Assembly: GCA_951800675.1 (NCBI GenBank)
Contig: CATOKC010000024.1
Span: 1 to 31,251, forward strand
From: an uncultured Oscillibacter sp.
Lineage (GTDB): Bacteria; Bacillota_A; Clostridia; Oscillospirales; Oscillospiraceae
Direction: 5' to 3'
DNA: 31,251 nt
Part shown: positions 1 to 8,811 of the stretch, piece after piece
Position numbering within the stretch: position 1 is the first letter of the stretch
Layout: every line of letters starts with the position of its first letter
Notes under the pieces: model-generated
Told to the model about the DNA's origin: nothing
Databases searched by the model: none
The model's input: the letters and a program-made list of their open reading frames with translations, nothing else
Program-made: the position numbers and the translations under genes

Positions 1-1942
1 CCCGGCCCTCGATGATGGCCACCATCTCGCCGCCGGTGATGGTCTCCTTCTCCAGCAGGTAGGCCACCACTTTATCCATGTCCTCCCGGTTTTCCCGGAT
101 GACCTCCACCGCGTCCTTATAGCACACGTCCAGGATGGCCTTGACGGCCTTGTCCATGACGGCGGCGGTGTCCTGGGCGCAGTCCAAGCCGTAGCCTCCG
201 TCCAGGTACTGGCTGCGGACAGAGCCCAGGGCCATCATGCCGAACTCCTCGCTCATGCCGTACATGGCAACCATGTTCCGGGCAATGTTGGTGGCCTCCT
301 GGATGTCCTGGGAGGCCCCGTTGGTCATGGTGTCCATGACTACCTCCTCGGCGGCACGGCCGCCCATGGAGACGGCGATCTTCGCCATCAGCTCCTCCTT
401 GGTGCGCAGGTTGGTCTTGTCCTCCTCGGGCATGAGGAGGGTGTAGCCCAGGCTGCCCTCGGTGTGGGGGACGATGGTGATCTTCTGCACCGGCTCGGCG
501 TTCTTCTGCTTGTAGGCTACCATGGCGTGGCCCACCTCGTGGTAGGCCACCAGCTTGCGCTCGAACTGGGTGAGGACGGAGTTCTTCTTCTCGCTGCCGG
601 CGATGACGAACTCAAAGGAGGCCAGCAGGTCCTCCTGGTTGACGGCTCTCCGGCCGTGGCGGACAGCCCGCAGGGCGGCCTCGTTCACCAGGTTGGCCAG
701 GTCGGCGCCCACGGTGCCGGCGGTGGCCAGGGCGATTTTTTTCAAATCCACGTCCTCGCTGAGGCGGATGTTCCGGGTGTGGACCTGGAGGGTGGCCAGA
801 CGTCCGGCCAGGTTGGGCCGGTCGATGGTGATGCGCCGGTCGAAACGGCCGGGACGGAGGAGGGCCTTGTCCAGCACCTCGGGCCGGTTGGTGGCTCCCA
901 GGACGATAACGCCCTTGCCGGGATCAAAGCCGTCCAGCTCGGCAAGGAGCTGGTTCAGGGTCTGCTCCCGCTCGTCGTTGCCGCCCATGCGGTTATCACG
1001 GGACTTGCCGATGGTGTCGATCTCGTCAATGAAGATGATGCAGGGGGCCATCTTGCTGGCCTCTTTAAACAGGTCACGGACACGGGAGGCGCCCACGCCC
1101 ACGAACATCTCTACGAAGTCGGAGCCGCTGATGGAGAAGAAGGGGACGCCGGCCTCGCCGGCCACGGCCTTGGCAAGCAGGGTCTTGCCGGTGCCCGGAG
1201 GGCCCACCAGCAGCGCGCCTTTGGGCAGTTTGGCCCCGATCTCGGTGTACTTGCCGGGGTTGTGGAGGATGTCGATGATCTCCTCCAGGCTCTCTTTGGC
1301 CTCGTCCTGGCCGGCTACATCCCGGAAGGTAACGCCGGTCTTTTTCTCCACATACACCTTGGCGTTGGCCTTACCCACGCCGCCGATACCGCCCATGCCG
1401 CCCTTGCCGCCGATGCCCCGCATGAGGAAGACCATAGCCCCCACCATGATAACAATGGGCAGTACGGTGGTCAGCAGCAGGGAGAGGATATAACCCGAGC
1501 TGTCCGGCGGGTTGCGGTAGAACTGGACGCCGTGGGTGTCCATCATGTCCAGGATGGCCAGGTCGGCCACCGGGGGCGGGGTGGTGACATACTCGGTATC
1601 CTTGTCGTTCTGGACGGGCATCCAGGCGAACATGTCATTTGTCTGGTTTTGACGATCGTCCTCAGGGATAAAGGCCAGAGCTTCCGCTTCTTTTCCCTCC
1701 TTAAGGGTGATGATGTAGCGGTCGCTCTCCATGTGGACCTCGTCCACCAGTTCAGCCACCACCCACTGGCGGAAGATGGAATATTCCACCTGCACCTGGT
1801 TGGAGTTGGCGTAGGAGTTGGAGCAGCTGCGGAAGATCAGGGTAAGCATCAGGGCCCACAGGATCAGAGAGATCAGGCCCCATGTATTCTTTTTGTTGTT
1901 TCCTTTATCTGGCTTCAAAGGAGCGTACCTCCGTTTTCTCAT
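1..1942 (-). CDS. ftsH: ATP-dependent zinc metalloprotease FtsH (3' end outside window)
   Basis: Membrane-anchored AAA+ protease that unfolds and degrades membrane and regulatory proteins. Seen, counting from the ATG at 1942: a first membrane helix at about residues 20-37, an extracytoplasmic domain, a second helix at about 149-175, a glycine-rich linker, Walker A GPPGTGKT at 247-254, a Walker B with FIDEID, the second region of homology (ATNRPEVLDKALLRPGRFDR), and the zinc site HEVGH at 468-472. About 647 codons are present, so only the C-terminal end is missing. The start is uncertain. The ATG at 1942 has no clear Shine-Dalgarno, while an in-frame TTG at 1918 has CGGAGG eight bases upstream and would give MKPDKGNNKK. 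The TTG is the better supported start. Family assignment is certain. Confidence 0.97.
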   Translation of the reverse strand, partial: MRKRRYAPLKPDKGNNKKNTWGLISLILWALMLTLIFRSCSNSYANSNQVQVEYSIFRQWVVAELVDEVHMESDRYIITLKEGKEAEALAFIPEDDRQNQTNDMFAWMPVQNDKDTEYVTTPPPVADLAILDMMDTHGVQFYRNPPDSSGYILSLLLTTVLPIVIMVGAMVFLMRGIGGKGGMGGIGGVGKANAKVYVEKKTGVTFRDVAGQDEAKESLEEIIDILHNPGKYTEIGAKLPKGALLVGPPGTGKTLLAKAVAGEAGVPFFSISGSDFVEMFVGVGASRVRDLFKEASKMAPCIIFIDEIDTIGKSRDNRMGGNDEREQTLNQLLAELDGFDPGKGVIVLGATNRPEVLDKALLRPGRFDRRITIDRPNLAGRLATLQVHTRNIRLSEDVDLKKIALATAGTVGADLANLVNEAALRAVRHGRRAVNQEDLLASFEFVIAGSEKKNSVLTQFERKLVAYHEVGHAMVAYKQKNAEPVQKITIVPHTEGSLGYTLLMPEEDKTNLRTKEELMAKIAVSMGGRAAEEVVMDTMTNGASQDIQEATNIARNMVAMYGMSEEFGMMALGSVRSQYLDGGYGLDCAQDTAAVMDKAVKAILDVCYKDAVEVIRENREDMDKVVAYLLEKETITGGEMVAIIEGR

Positions 1943-2077
1943 TTTCAAGTGGATCAAGAGGTATCATACCACAGCCCTGCGGCAAAGACAAGAAAAATAC
2001 CTTAAAACTTACTGTGAATTTTATATGAAGCAGGAGGATATGGGATAACGCGAGGGGGTTCTGTAAGAGGATCGAAC

Positions 2078-2109
2078 ATCCCGCTGAAATTGTAAGATTT
2101 CAACGGGAT
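2078..2109 (-). terminator. Hairpin between the LysR gene and ftsH
   Basis: Two 13-base arms (2078-2090 and 2097-2109) pair with one mismatch around a 6-base loop. It lies downstream of the LysR gene and upstream of ftsH, both on the minus strand, so it probably ends the LysR transcript. There is no long T-tract on the minus strand, which weakens the call. In the rest of the 1943-2267 gap I see no gene. Confidence 0.5.
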
Positions 2110-2267
2110 TTTGGCCGAAGTATAATAATAGAACCTCAAGAAAGTCGCTCATATCAACGGGCTGCAGGCCGTCAGCAAGAGAATCCCCTCATTTTTCAAG
2201 TCGAAATTTGCAGAGCGCAAAAGATTGAAGGGAGGAAAGCCGGAGCGCGAGACCGGCGCGGAGGGAC

Positions 2268-3170
2268 TCACGGCCCCTCCGGGATATTCTGGATGTTGAT
2301 TTGCTGAGTATAGTCCAGGATCATATTGCGGAGGGTTACCGTAGCGGGGGCCGGAAAGGAGTGCTGGACGCAGGCGAGGCTGACGACGCGAAAAGCGGGA
2401 GGATGGATGGGATAAATATGCACGTCCGAGATGGGGGTAAAGGAGTCCATTTTCGACACGATGCCGAACCCGAAACCGGAGGATACCAGAGCAACCATGG
2501 CGGCGGTGGTTTCGATATGGAAGGACGCCTTTACTTTGATATGATGCTGAGCGAGAAAATCCAGGATCTCCGCGTTGTAGCCGTCGTGCTGGAGGATAAG
2601 GTTCATCCGGGAGATGTCCTTCGGCGTGACGTAGGAGAGGTTTGGAGGGGTATAATCCGGGGGAGTGATGCAGACAAGGGGGTCCTGGTGAAGGGGAATG
2701 ACGTCCACATTTTTGGGGGCCGTATGATTGATCACAAAGGCCAGATCGATCTCGTCGTTTTCCAGCCATGCGGCGATATCCATGTAGCTGCCCTGGTGGA
2801 TGGATATATCAATTTCCGGATATTGACTGCGAAAAGTCTTTAAAAGCCTGGGCAGCCAGGAGACGGTCACGCTGTTGAACGTGCCGAGACGGACGCTTCC
2901 GGTGATGCTTCCATGGATCTGCGCCACTTCCAGATGAAGCAGCTCGTGGTATTGCAGGATGGTGCGAATGTAGGGCAGGAGCCGTTCCCCGTCCCGCGTC
3001 AGGCTTGCGCCGTGCCGGTTGCGGACAAACAGCTGCAGCTTAAATTCATGTTCCAGTTTGTTTACGGCATGGCTGACGGCGGAAGGCGTCATGTGCAGCG
3101 CGTCTGCGGCTTTTGCAAAACTGCCGTTTTTGGCAATGGTATCCACAATTTTAAAGCTGAACAGAGACAT
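2268..3170 (-). CDS. LysR family transcriptional regulator
   Basis: About 300 residues, the usual LysR length. An N-terminal winged helix-turn-helix (about residues 1-60, with SFAKAADALHMTPSAVSHAV matching the family recognition helix) is followed by a type-2 periplasmic-binding-like effector domain. A longer frame opens at 3218, but I chose the ATG at 3170 because GAGGAG lies nine bases upstream and the family motif starts there (MSLFSFKIVDTI). The gene is divergent from the peptide-transporter gene run, with about 190 bp between the two starts. In this family that layout usually means the regulator controls both directions. The effector is unknown; a sulfur amino acid, an oxoacid or a peptide would fit the neighbours, which is inference. 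Confidence 0.93.
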   Translation of the reverse strand: MSLFSFKIVDTIAKNGSFAKAADALHMTPSAVSHAVNKLEHEFKLQLFVRNRHGASLTRDGERLLPYIRTILQYHELLHLEVAQIHGSITGSVRLGTFNSVTVSWLPRLLKTFRSQYPEIDISIHQGSYMDIAAWLENDEIDLAFVINHTAPKNVDVIPLHQDPLVCITPPDYTPPNLSYVTPKDISRMNLILQHDGYNAEILDFLAQHHIKVKASFHIETTAAMVALVSSGFGFGIVSKMDSFTPISDVHIYPIHPPAFRVVSLACVQHSFPAPATVTLRNMILDYTQQINIQNIPEGP

Positions 3171-3201
3171 AGGAAACAGCTCCTCTCGTCTGATGGGTTT
3201 A

Positions 3202-3219
3202 GTTGAACAAATGGTCAAC
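3202..3219. promoter_or_regulatory. Candidate LysR operator (interrupted dyad)
   Basis: GTTGA and TCAAC form a dyad separated by 8 bases in the divergent intergenic region. This is the general shape of a LysR-type recognition site. It sits 22 bases upstream of the candidate -35 of the transporter promoter and inside the likely leader of the regulator gene. Only the dyad is seen; binding is inferred. Confidence 0.4.
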
Positions 3220-3240
3220 GAAATGTAAAATAAGTGTCGC

Positions 3241-3269
3241 TTTACTTGATGACGCTATTATACTATAAT
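3241..3269 (+). promoter_or_regulatory. Candidate sigma-A promoter of the transporter run
   Basis: A perfect -10 TATAAT at 3264-3269 lies 17 bases after a -35-like TTTACT (3241-3246, four of six matches). The first gene starts at 3362. The weak -35 fits an activator-dependent promoter next to the candidate operator. Confidence 0.55.
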
Positions 3270-3361
3270 CGAGGCGAAAGGTGAAGGGTTTTTGTGTACA
3301 GACTAAAAACTTGGAGGGAAATACAAGCGGACAAAACAGGAGCAGAAGAGAGGAGCGCACT

Positions 3362-4321
3362 ATGTACAGGTACATTCTCAAGCGGATCGCCATGATGGTA
3401 TTGGTTCTCATCGGCGTTACCTTTGTTGTCTACTTTATTGTGGACAAAACTCCCGGAAATCCTGCGGCAATGATACTGGGAAATGCCGCCACACCGGAGA
3501 GCATCGCAAAGCTGGAGGAGGACATGGGGCTGAAGGATCCGCTGCCGGTTCGGTATATCCGCTATATGGCGGGGGTGGTGCGGGGAGATTTCGGCACCTC
3601 CTACAAAACGAAGATGGAGGTAGGGACACAGATCGCGGAAAAGCTGCCCAACACGATCCTGCTCTCCTTCGGGGGCATGGTGGTGGCCGTGCTGATTGGT
3701 ATTCCGGTGGGAATCCTGTGTGCGAAGAAGCAGTACTCCGTATTTGATAATATCGCCATGTTTGTCACACTGCTTGGCACGTCGGCGCCTCCCTTCTGGA
3801 TGGGATTGGTTCTGATCATCCTCTTTTCTCTGGGGCTTGGCTGGTTCCCCTCCTCCAATATGGGAGACGGATTTTTCGGTGTGATCCACTCTCTGGTGCT
3901 GCCGGCGTTTACGGCGGGGGCCAGCTGCGGATCCGTCATTGCGCGTATGACGCGCTCGTCGATGCTGGAGGTGATCAACGCCGACTACATCACCACCGCC
4001 CGGGCAAAGGGGCTGGGGGAGCGTATCGTTACCATGCGGCATATGTTCCGCAACGCGCTGATCCCTGTGGTCACGGTGGTGGGACTGCAGTTTGGTATGC
4101 TTCTGGGCGGCGCGGTCATGACGGAAACGGTGTTCGCGTGGCCGGGTCTGGGGCGCTACCTGCTGGACGCGGTGAAGTCCAAGGATACGCCGGCTATTCT
4201 GGGTTCGGTGATCGTAATTTCCGTGATGCTGTCTGTGGTTAATCTTTTGGTAGATATTTTATACGCATACATTGACCCCAGAATCAAGTCGCAGTATAAG
4301 GCGGCAGGAGGTGGAGTATGA
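3362..4321 (+). CDS. Peptide/nickel-type ABC transporter permease (DppB/OppB family)
   Basis: Inner-membrane permease of 319 residues. It begins MYRYILKRIAMMVLVL, the classic DppB first helix, and continues through six hydrophobic segments. The EAA-like loop RAKGLGERIVTMRHMFRNAL contacts the ATPases, and the C-terminal signature FAWPGLGRYLLDAV is present. The frame is open back to 3281, but GAGAGGAG six bases before 3362 and the family start fix the ATG there. Its stop overlaps the next permease start (ATGA), so the two are translationally coupled. Substrate cannot be read from the sequence. Confidence 0.95.
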   Translation: MYRYILKRIAMMVLVLIGVTFVVYFIVDKTPGNPAAMILGNAATPESIAKLEEDMGLKDPLPVRYIRYMAGVVRGDFGTSYKTKMEVGTQIAEKLPNTILLSFGGMVVAVLIGIPVGILCAKKQYSVFDNIAMFVTLLGTSAPPFWMGLVLIILFSLGLGWFPSSNMGDGFFGVIHSLVLPAFTAGASCGSVIARMTRSSMLEVINADYITTARAKGLGERIVTMRHMFRNALIPVVTVVGLQFGMLLGGAVMTETVFAWPGLGRYLLDAVKSKDTPAILGSVIVISVMLSVVNLLVDILYAYIDPRIKSQYKAAGGGV

Positions 4322-5247
4322 CACTGATCCGAAAGAAACAGATCGAGGAGACCCTGGCAGTGGTGGAAAGCGGCTATAAAGCCCGGTCGCTTTGGCAGGA
4401 AGTGAGGATGCGGTTCGTGCGCAATAAAAGCGCCATGCTGGGTATGTGCATCCTGGCGGTGCTGATCGCCATATCCATAGCGACGCTTCTGATCGACGCA
4501 GTGACCCATAACGCCTTTTACGAGTCCATGGTAGTGCAGCAGGATCTGTCCAAAAAGCTGCTGCCCCCCTGCCTGGAGCACGTGTTCGGCTGTGACGAAT
4601 ACGGCCGGGACATCCTGCTCCGTATGCTGTGGGGGACCCGGTATTCGCTCTCGCTGGGGCTGGCGTCCATTCTGTTCGCCTGCCTGGTAGGGGGATTCTG
4701 GGGGGCGATTGCCGGCTATTACGGGGGCCTTCTGGACAACGCGATCATGCGGGTCATGGACGTCCTTCTGGCCATCCCGTATATGCTTTTGGCAATCGCA
4801 GTGGCGTCGGCGCTGGGGTCGAGTCTGTTTAACCTGGCGCTCTCCATCGGGATCCCGGAGATTCCGGGCTTTGCAAGGATCATGCGGGCCTCGGTGATGA
4901 CCGTTAAGGACAAGGACTTTGTGGAGGCCGCAAGGGCCTCCGGGGCCAGCCGGCCGCGTATTCTGCTCAAGTATATTATTCCGAACTGCTTTGCGCCGGT
5001 GGTGGTACAGTTCTCTTTGAGCGTGGCAAATTCCATTTTGAACATCGCGGGCCTGTCCTATATCGGGCTTGGCATCGCGCCGCCGATTCCGGAGTGGGGA
5101 GCGATGCTCAACAGCGCCCGGGATTATATCCGGGATGCATGGCATATTACCATTATCCCCGGGCTGGGCATTATGACGGCGGTGCTCTCCCTCAATCTCT
5201 TTGGCGACGGGATCCGGGATGCGTTTGATCCCAACATGAAGCGGTAA
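4318..5247 (+). CDS. Peptide/nickel-type ABC transporter permease (DppC/OppC family)
   Basis: Second permease, 309 residues. An N-terminal cytoplasmic stretch and a first helix (MLGMCILAVLIAISIATLLI) precede the OppC_N hallmark LEHVFGCDEYGRDILLRML. The EAA loop is EAARASGASRPRILLKYIIP, and the C-terminus ends GDGIRDAFDPNMKR as in most DppC proteins. The start overlaps the previous stop by 4 bases, with AGGAGG just upstream. It should form the heterodimeric channel with the preceding gene product. Confidence 0.95.
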   Translation: MTLIRKKQIEETLAVVESGYKARSLWQEVRMRFVRNKSAMLGMCILAVLIAISIATLLIDAVTHNAFYESMVVQQDLSKKLLPPCLEHVFGCDEYGRDILLRMLWGTRYSLSLGLASILFACLVGGFWGAIAGYYGGLLDNAIMRVMDVLLAIPYMLLAIAVASALGSSLFNLALSIGIPEIPGFARIMRASVMTVKDKDFVEAARASGASRPRILLKYIIPNCFAPVVVQFSLSVANSILNIAGLSYIGLGIAPPIPEWGAMLNSARDYIRDAWHITIIPGLGIMTAVLSLNLFGDGIRDAFDPNMKR

Positions 5248-5258
5248 GGAGGCAGACG

Positions 5259-6248
5259 ATGCGTAAGGTTTTGGAGATTAAAAATCTTACCGTTCACTTC
5301 GCAACCTCCGACGGAACGGTCCGGGCGGTCAATGATTTGACACTGTCGATGGAAAAGGGCCGGACGCTGGGCGTAGTGGGGGAGACGGGAGCCGGAAAGA
5401 CGACGCTGGCCAAGGCGGTTATGGGCTTGCTGAAGGACCGGGACCGCGCCGTTCAGGGAGGCGAAATCTGGTATGACGGGCGGGATCTGCGGACTCTGTC
5501 CGACGCGGAGCTGCGGGAGGTGCGGGGAAAGCAGATTTCCATGATTTTTCAGGACCCCATGACCTCCCTCAATCCGGTGATCCCGGTGGACAAACAGATT
5601 GCCGAGGCGATCGAGGCCCATCAGAAGGTCAGCAGTGAGGAGGCGCTGCGGCAGGCGCTGGAGATGCTGGATATGGTGGGGATCCCGAAAAACCGCGGCG
5701 GAGAATATCCCCATCAGTTTTCGGGAGGCATGAAGCAGCGGGTTGTGATCGCGATCGCGATGGCCTGCAACCCGGACCTGCTGCTGGCGGACGAGCCTAC
5801 CACCGCTTTGGACGTGACGATCCAGGCCCAGATCCTGGACATGATCAGGGAGCTGCGGGACAAGAACGGGACGTCGGTGATGCTAATTACCCACGACCTG
5901 GGAGTGGTAGCCCAGAACTGTGAATTTGTGGCCATTGTGTATGCGGGCGAGGTGGTGGAATACGGAGACGTCCACCAGATTTTCAAGGAGACTGCCCACC
6001 CGTATACCATGGGCCTGCTGGCCTCCGTACCGAAGCTGAATGAGCAGACAGAGCGGCTTCAGCCCATCGAGGGCCTGATGCCCGATCCTACCGCGCTGCC
6101 AGAGGGATGCTTTTTTGCACCGCGCTGCCGGTATGCGACGGAAAAATGCCGGAAGGAGCACCCCCCGGAGCGGGAGGCGGCGCCGAACCATTTGGTGCGC
6201 TGCTTCCGAATCGACGAGATAAAGAAGGGGGGGACATGCGATGGCTGA
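5259..6248 (+). CDS. Peptide ABC transporter ATPase (DppD/OppD family)
   Basis: Cytoplasmic ATPase of 329 residues. Walker [10 protein letters not shown] is at 41-49, the Q-loop [10 protein letters not shown] near 97-106, the signature FSGGMKQR at 154-161, Walker [13 protein letters not shown] at 174-185, and the H-loop in [10 protein letters not shown]. The C-terminal oligopeptide-transporter extension carries [13 protein letters not shown], where cysteines of this family can bind an iron-sulfur cluster. A good AAGGAGG lies before the ATG. The end overlaps the next ATPase by 8 bases. Confidence 0.95.
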   Translation: MRKVLEIKNLTVHFATSDGTVRAVNDLTLSMEKGRTLGVVGETGAGKTTLAKAVMGLLKDRDRAVQGGEIWYDGRDLRTLSDAELREVRGKQISMIFQDPMTSLNPVIPVDKQIAEAIEAHQKVSSEEALRQALEMLDMVGIPKNRGGEYPHQFSGGMKQRVVIAIAMACNPDLLLADEPTTALDVTIQAQILDMIRELRDKNGTSVMLITHDLGVVAQNCEFVAIVYAGEVVEYGDVHQIFKETAHPYTMGLLASVPKLNEQTERLQPIEGLMPDPTALPEGCFFAPRCRYATEKCRKEHPPEREAAPNHLVRCFRIDEIKKGGTCDG

Positions 6249-7236
6249 ATATTCTGCCGGCGGCGAGCAGCTGGTCGTAAAAAACCTGAAAAAATATTTC
6301 AACACCCCCGGAGGAAAGCTGCATGCGGTGGACAACGTATCGTTTTCCATCCGAAAGGGAGAGACCCTTGGCGTGGTGGGGGAGTCCGGCTGCGGAAAGT
6401 CTACCATGGGCCGGGCGATCCTCCGCCTGCATGAGCCCACCTCCGGGCAGGTGCTGTTTGACGGCGTGGATGTGACCGTGCTGAAGGCGGCGCAGATGAA
6501 AGCGATGCGCACGCAGATGCAGATTATTTTCCAGGACCCCTATTCCTCTCTCAATCCGCGCATGACGGTCCGCGAGGCCATCAGCGAGCCCCTTCTGATC
6601 CATAAGCTGTACCGGCGGGGGCAAAAGGAGGAGATGAACCGGCGGGTCCGGGAGATTATGGATCTGGTGGGTCTGGCGGAGCGCCTGATCAACACCTATC
6701 CCCACGAGCTGGACGGCGGCCGGAGACAGCGGATCGGGATCGCCCGGGCGCTGGCGGTCAACCCGAAGTTTATTGTCTGCGACGAACCGGTGTCGGCGCT
6801 GGACGTCTCCATCCAGGCCCAGGTGCTCAATCTGATGCAGGATCTTCAGGCCCAGTTTGGGGTGACGTATCTGTTTATCACCCACGACCTGTCCGTGGTG
6901 AAGCACCTGTCCAACGAGATCGTGGTCATGTATCTGGGGGAGATGGTGGAAAAGTGCCGGGCGGAGCAGCTGTTCACAAACCCCGTTCACCCCTACACCC
7001 AGGCGCTGCTCTCAGCGATCCCGGTTCCCGACCCGGACTATCGCAGCCAGAGGATCCCGCTGAAAGGGGAGCTGACGTCCCCCATTGAGCCCGGTGTGGG
7101 CTGCCGGTTTGCCAAACGCTGCCCCTATGCGTGCGAGGAGTGCGCCTGCGTACCCTATCGCTTTGTGGAGATCGAGCCGGACCATTTTGTCTCTTGCGCA
7201 AAGTTTGCACCCGCCGATCAGGCGGTACAAAGATAA
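6241..7236 (+). CDS. Peptide ABC transporter ATPase (DppF/OppF family)
   Basis: Second ATPase, 331 residues, partner of the DppD-like subunit. Walker A GESGCGKST is at 47-55, Walker B FIVCDEPVSALD near 177-188, the H-loop in LFITHDLSVV, and the C-terminal cysteine motif is CRFAKRCPYACEEC. The ABC signature reads LDGGR (157-161) instead of LSGGQ, so its serine is an aspartate. I believe the same variant occurs in other Firmicute members of this family, so it need not mean loss of function. Overlap with the previous gene implies coupled translation. Confidence 0.94.
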   Translation: MAEYSAGGEQLVVKNLKKYFNTPGGKLHAVDNVSFSIRKGETLGVVGESGCGKSTMGRAILRLHEPTSGQVLFDGVDVTVLKAAQMKAMRTQMQIIFQDPYSSLNPRMTVREAISEPLLIHKLYRRGQKEEMNRRVREIMDLVGLAERLINTYPHELDGGRRQRIGIARALAVNPKFIVCDEPVSALDVSIQAQVLNLMQDLQAQFGVTYLFITHDLSVVKHLSNEIVVMYLGEMVEKCRAEQLFTNPVHPYTQALLSAIPVPDPDYRSQRIPLKGELTSPIEPGVGCRFAKRCPYACEECACVPYRFVEIEPDHFVSCAKFAPADQAVQR

Positions 7237-7284
7237 CGGATCCCAACCAAACCTATACACAAGACGGGAAAGGAGAACAATTGC

Positions 7285-8802
7285 ATGAAAAAAAGAGGCA
7301 GTATTTTATTAGCGGCGATACTCCTGCTTACCCTGGCCGCGGGATGCGGGCCGAAAGGCGGAAAGGAGGACGCGTCCGAACTGGTCATCGGCCAGGCGGC
7401 GGATGTCTCGGCGCTGGACCCGCAGCTGAGCAACGCCATCGCGTCGGTCTCCGTATACGGCAACATGTTTGATACACTGACCCGGATCGACGAGAACAAT
7501 ACCGTAGTGCCTCACCTGGCTGAGAGCTGGGAACAGGTGAACGATACCACCACCGTGTTCCATCTGCGGAAGGACGTGACGTTCTCCAACGGAGAGAAGC
7601 TGACCAGCGCAGATGTGGCCTTCACCATCGAGCGGGTGATCGACTCCCCCTATGTGTCCTACGCCCTGGACTTTATCGACCATGTGGAGGCGACGGACGA
7701 ATATACAGTCACCGTGTATACGAAAGAGGCGTTTGGCCCGATTCTGGCGCATTTTTCCATTCCCTACACCGGGATCGTCCCCAAGTCGGAGGTAGAGAAG
7801 GACGAGGCGGCTTTTTCCGCCCACCCCATTGGGTCGGGGGCCTACCGTCTGGTGGAGTGGAAGCCCGGGGATCGGGTGACACTGGAGGCCAATGAAACCT
7901 ATTTTCTGGGCGCGCCGAGCATCAAACATGTGACCGTGCGGATTATGCCCGAAAACTCCCAGCGGTTCATTGCGCTGGAGGCCGGTGAGATCGACATTGC
8001 CTATGACATCGCGCCGAACGACGTGCAAAAGGCGGAGAAGAACGACAAGCTCCAGGTGATCAATCAGGAATCCATGGCGGTGATGTACCTGACTGTCAAC
8101 CAGAGCAAGGGCGGCCCGCTGGCGGACGCCAATGTGCGCAAGGCCATGGAGCTGGCCATTGACAAGCAGGCGATCATTGATGCGGTCGCCTATGGCTACG
8201 GCTCTCAGGCGGCCAGCGTGGCCCCGCCCATCTGCATCGGATACTCCGACAATATAAAGCCGGCCCAGTACGATCTGGAGCAGGCGAAGGAGTATATGGC
8301 GAAATCCGGCTATCCGGGCGGGTTTACCTGCAAACTTTGGACCTCGGACGACTCGATCCGCATTGAAGCCAGCAACATTATCCAAAACCAGCTGGCGCAG
8401 ATCAATATTGATGCGAAGATTGAGATTCTGGAATACGGCACGCTGCTCTCCGCACTGGATCAGGGGGATCACGACCTGGTCTATGAGCGCTGGACCACAG
8501 ACTCCGGAGACGCGTATTATACGCTCTACGCCCTGTACAATTCCACCTGCACCCCCTACGAGGGCAACGACGCATTTTATGTAAACCCGGCGGTGGACCA
8601 GTATATTCAGGAGGCGCGGCAGATGTTTGATATTGCCCAGCGCACCGAAAAATTTGAACAGGTGTATGCCGCGGCGGCGGAGGATCTACCGTATATTCCG
8701 GTCTATTATCCCTACAACAGCGTAGCCATGTCCACGCGGGTACAGGGCTTTACCCTGAATCCCAACGGGGCCCACCAGCTGCGGCTTATCAGCGTCGCGT
8801 AA
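7285..8802 (+). CDS. Family 5 extracellular solute-binding lipoprotein
   Basis: Captures substrate outside the membrane for the importer encoded just upstream. It has 505 residues, normal for the family. A lipoprotein signal peptide (MKKRGSILLAAILLLTLAAGC) has lipobox LAAGC and acylated Cys21. Family 5 features include the N-terminal DPQLSNAIASVSVYGNMFDTL, HLAESWEQVNDTTTVFHLRK, and the mid-protein VRKAMELAIDKQAI. AAAGGAGAA lies before the ATG at 7285. The 48-base gap after the ATPase gene is the longest within the transporter genes; no terminator is seen there. The ligand is not deducible. Peptides, or acylated amino acids suggested by the next gene, are candidates. Confidence 0.95.
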   Translation: MKKRGSILLAAILLLTLAAGCGPKGGKEDASELVIGQAADVSALDPQLSNAIASVSVYGNMFDTLTRIDENNTVVPHLAESWEQVNDTTTVFHLRKDVTFSNGEKLTSADVAFTIERVIDSPYVSYALDFIDHVEATDEYTVTVYTKEAFGPILAHFSIPYTGIVPKSEVEKDEAAFSAHPIGSGAYRLVEWKPGDRVTLEANETYFLGAPSIKHVTVRIMPENSQRFIALEAGEIDIAYDIAPNDVQKAEKNDKLQVINQESMAVMYLTVNQSKGGPLADANVRKAMELAIDKQAIIDAVAYGYGSQAASVAPPICIGYSDNIKPAQYDLEQAKEYMAKSGYPGGFTCKLWTSDDSIRIEASNIIQNQLAQINIDAKIEILEYGTLLSALDQGDHDLVYERWTTDSGDAYYTLYALYNSTCTPYEGNDAFYVNPAVDQYIQEARQMFDIAQRTEKFEQVYAAAAEDLPYIPVYYPYNSVAMSTRVQGFTLNPNGAHQLRLISVA

Positions 8803-8811
8803 GGAGGATTT

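Noticed and set aside
464..2005. Long plus-strand open frames over ftsH (464-2005 and 555-1493)
   Set aside because: They are antisense shadows of the clear ftsH frame, are low-complexity and have no family signal.
3263..4042. Minus-strand frames over the permease genes (3263-4042, 4156-5145)
   Set aside because: Antisense shadows rich in His, Gln and Arg, opposite to well-supported permeases.
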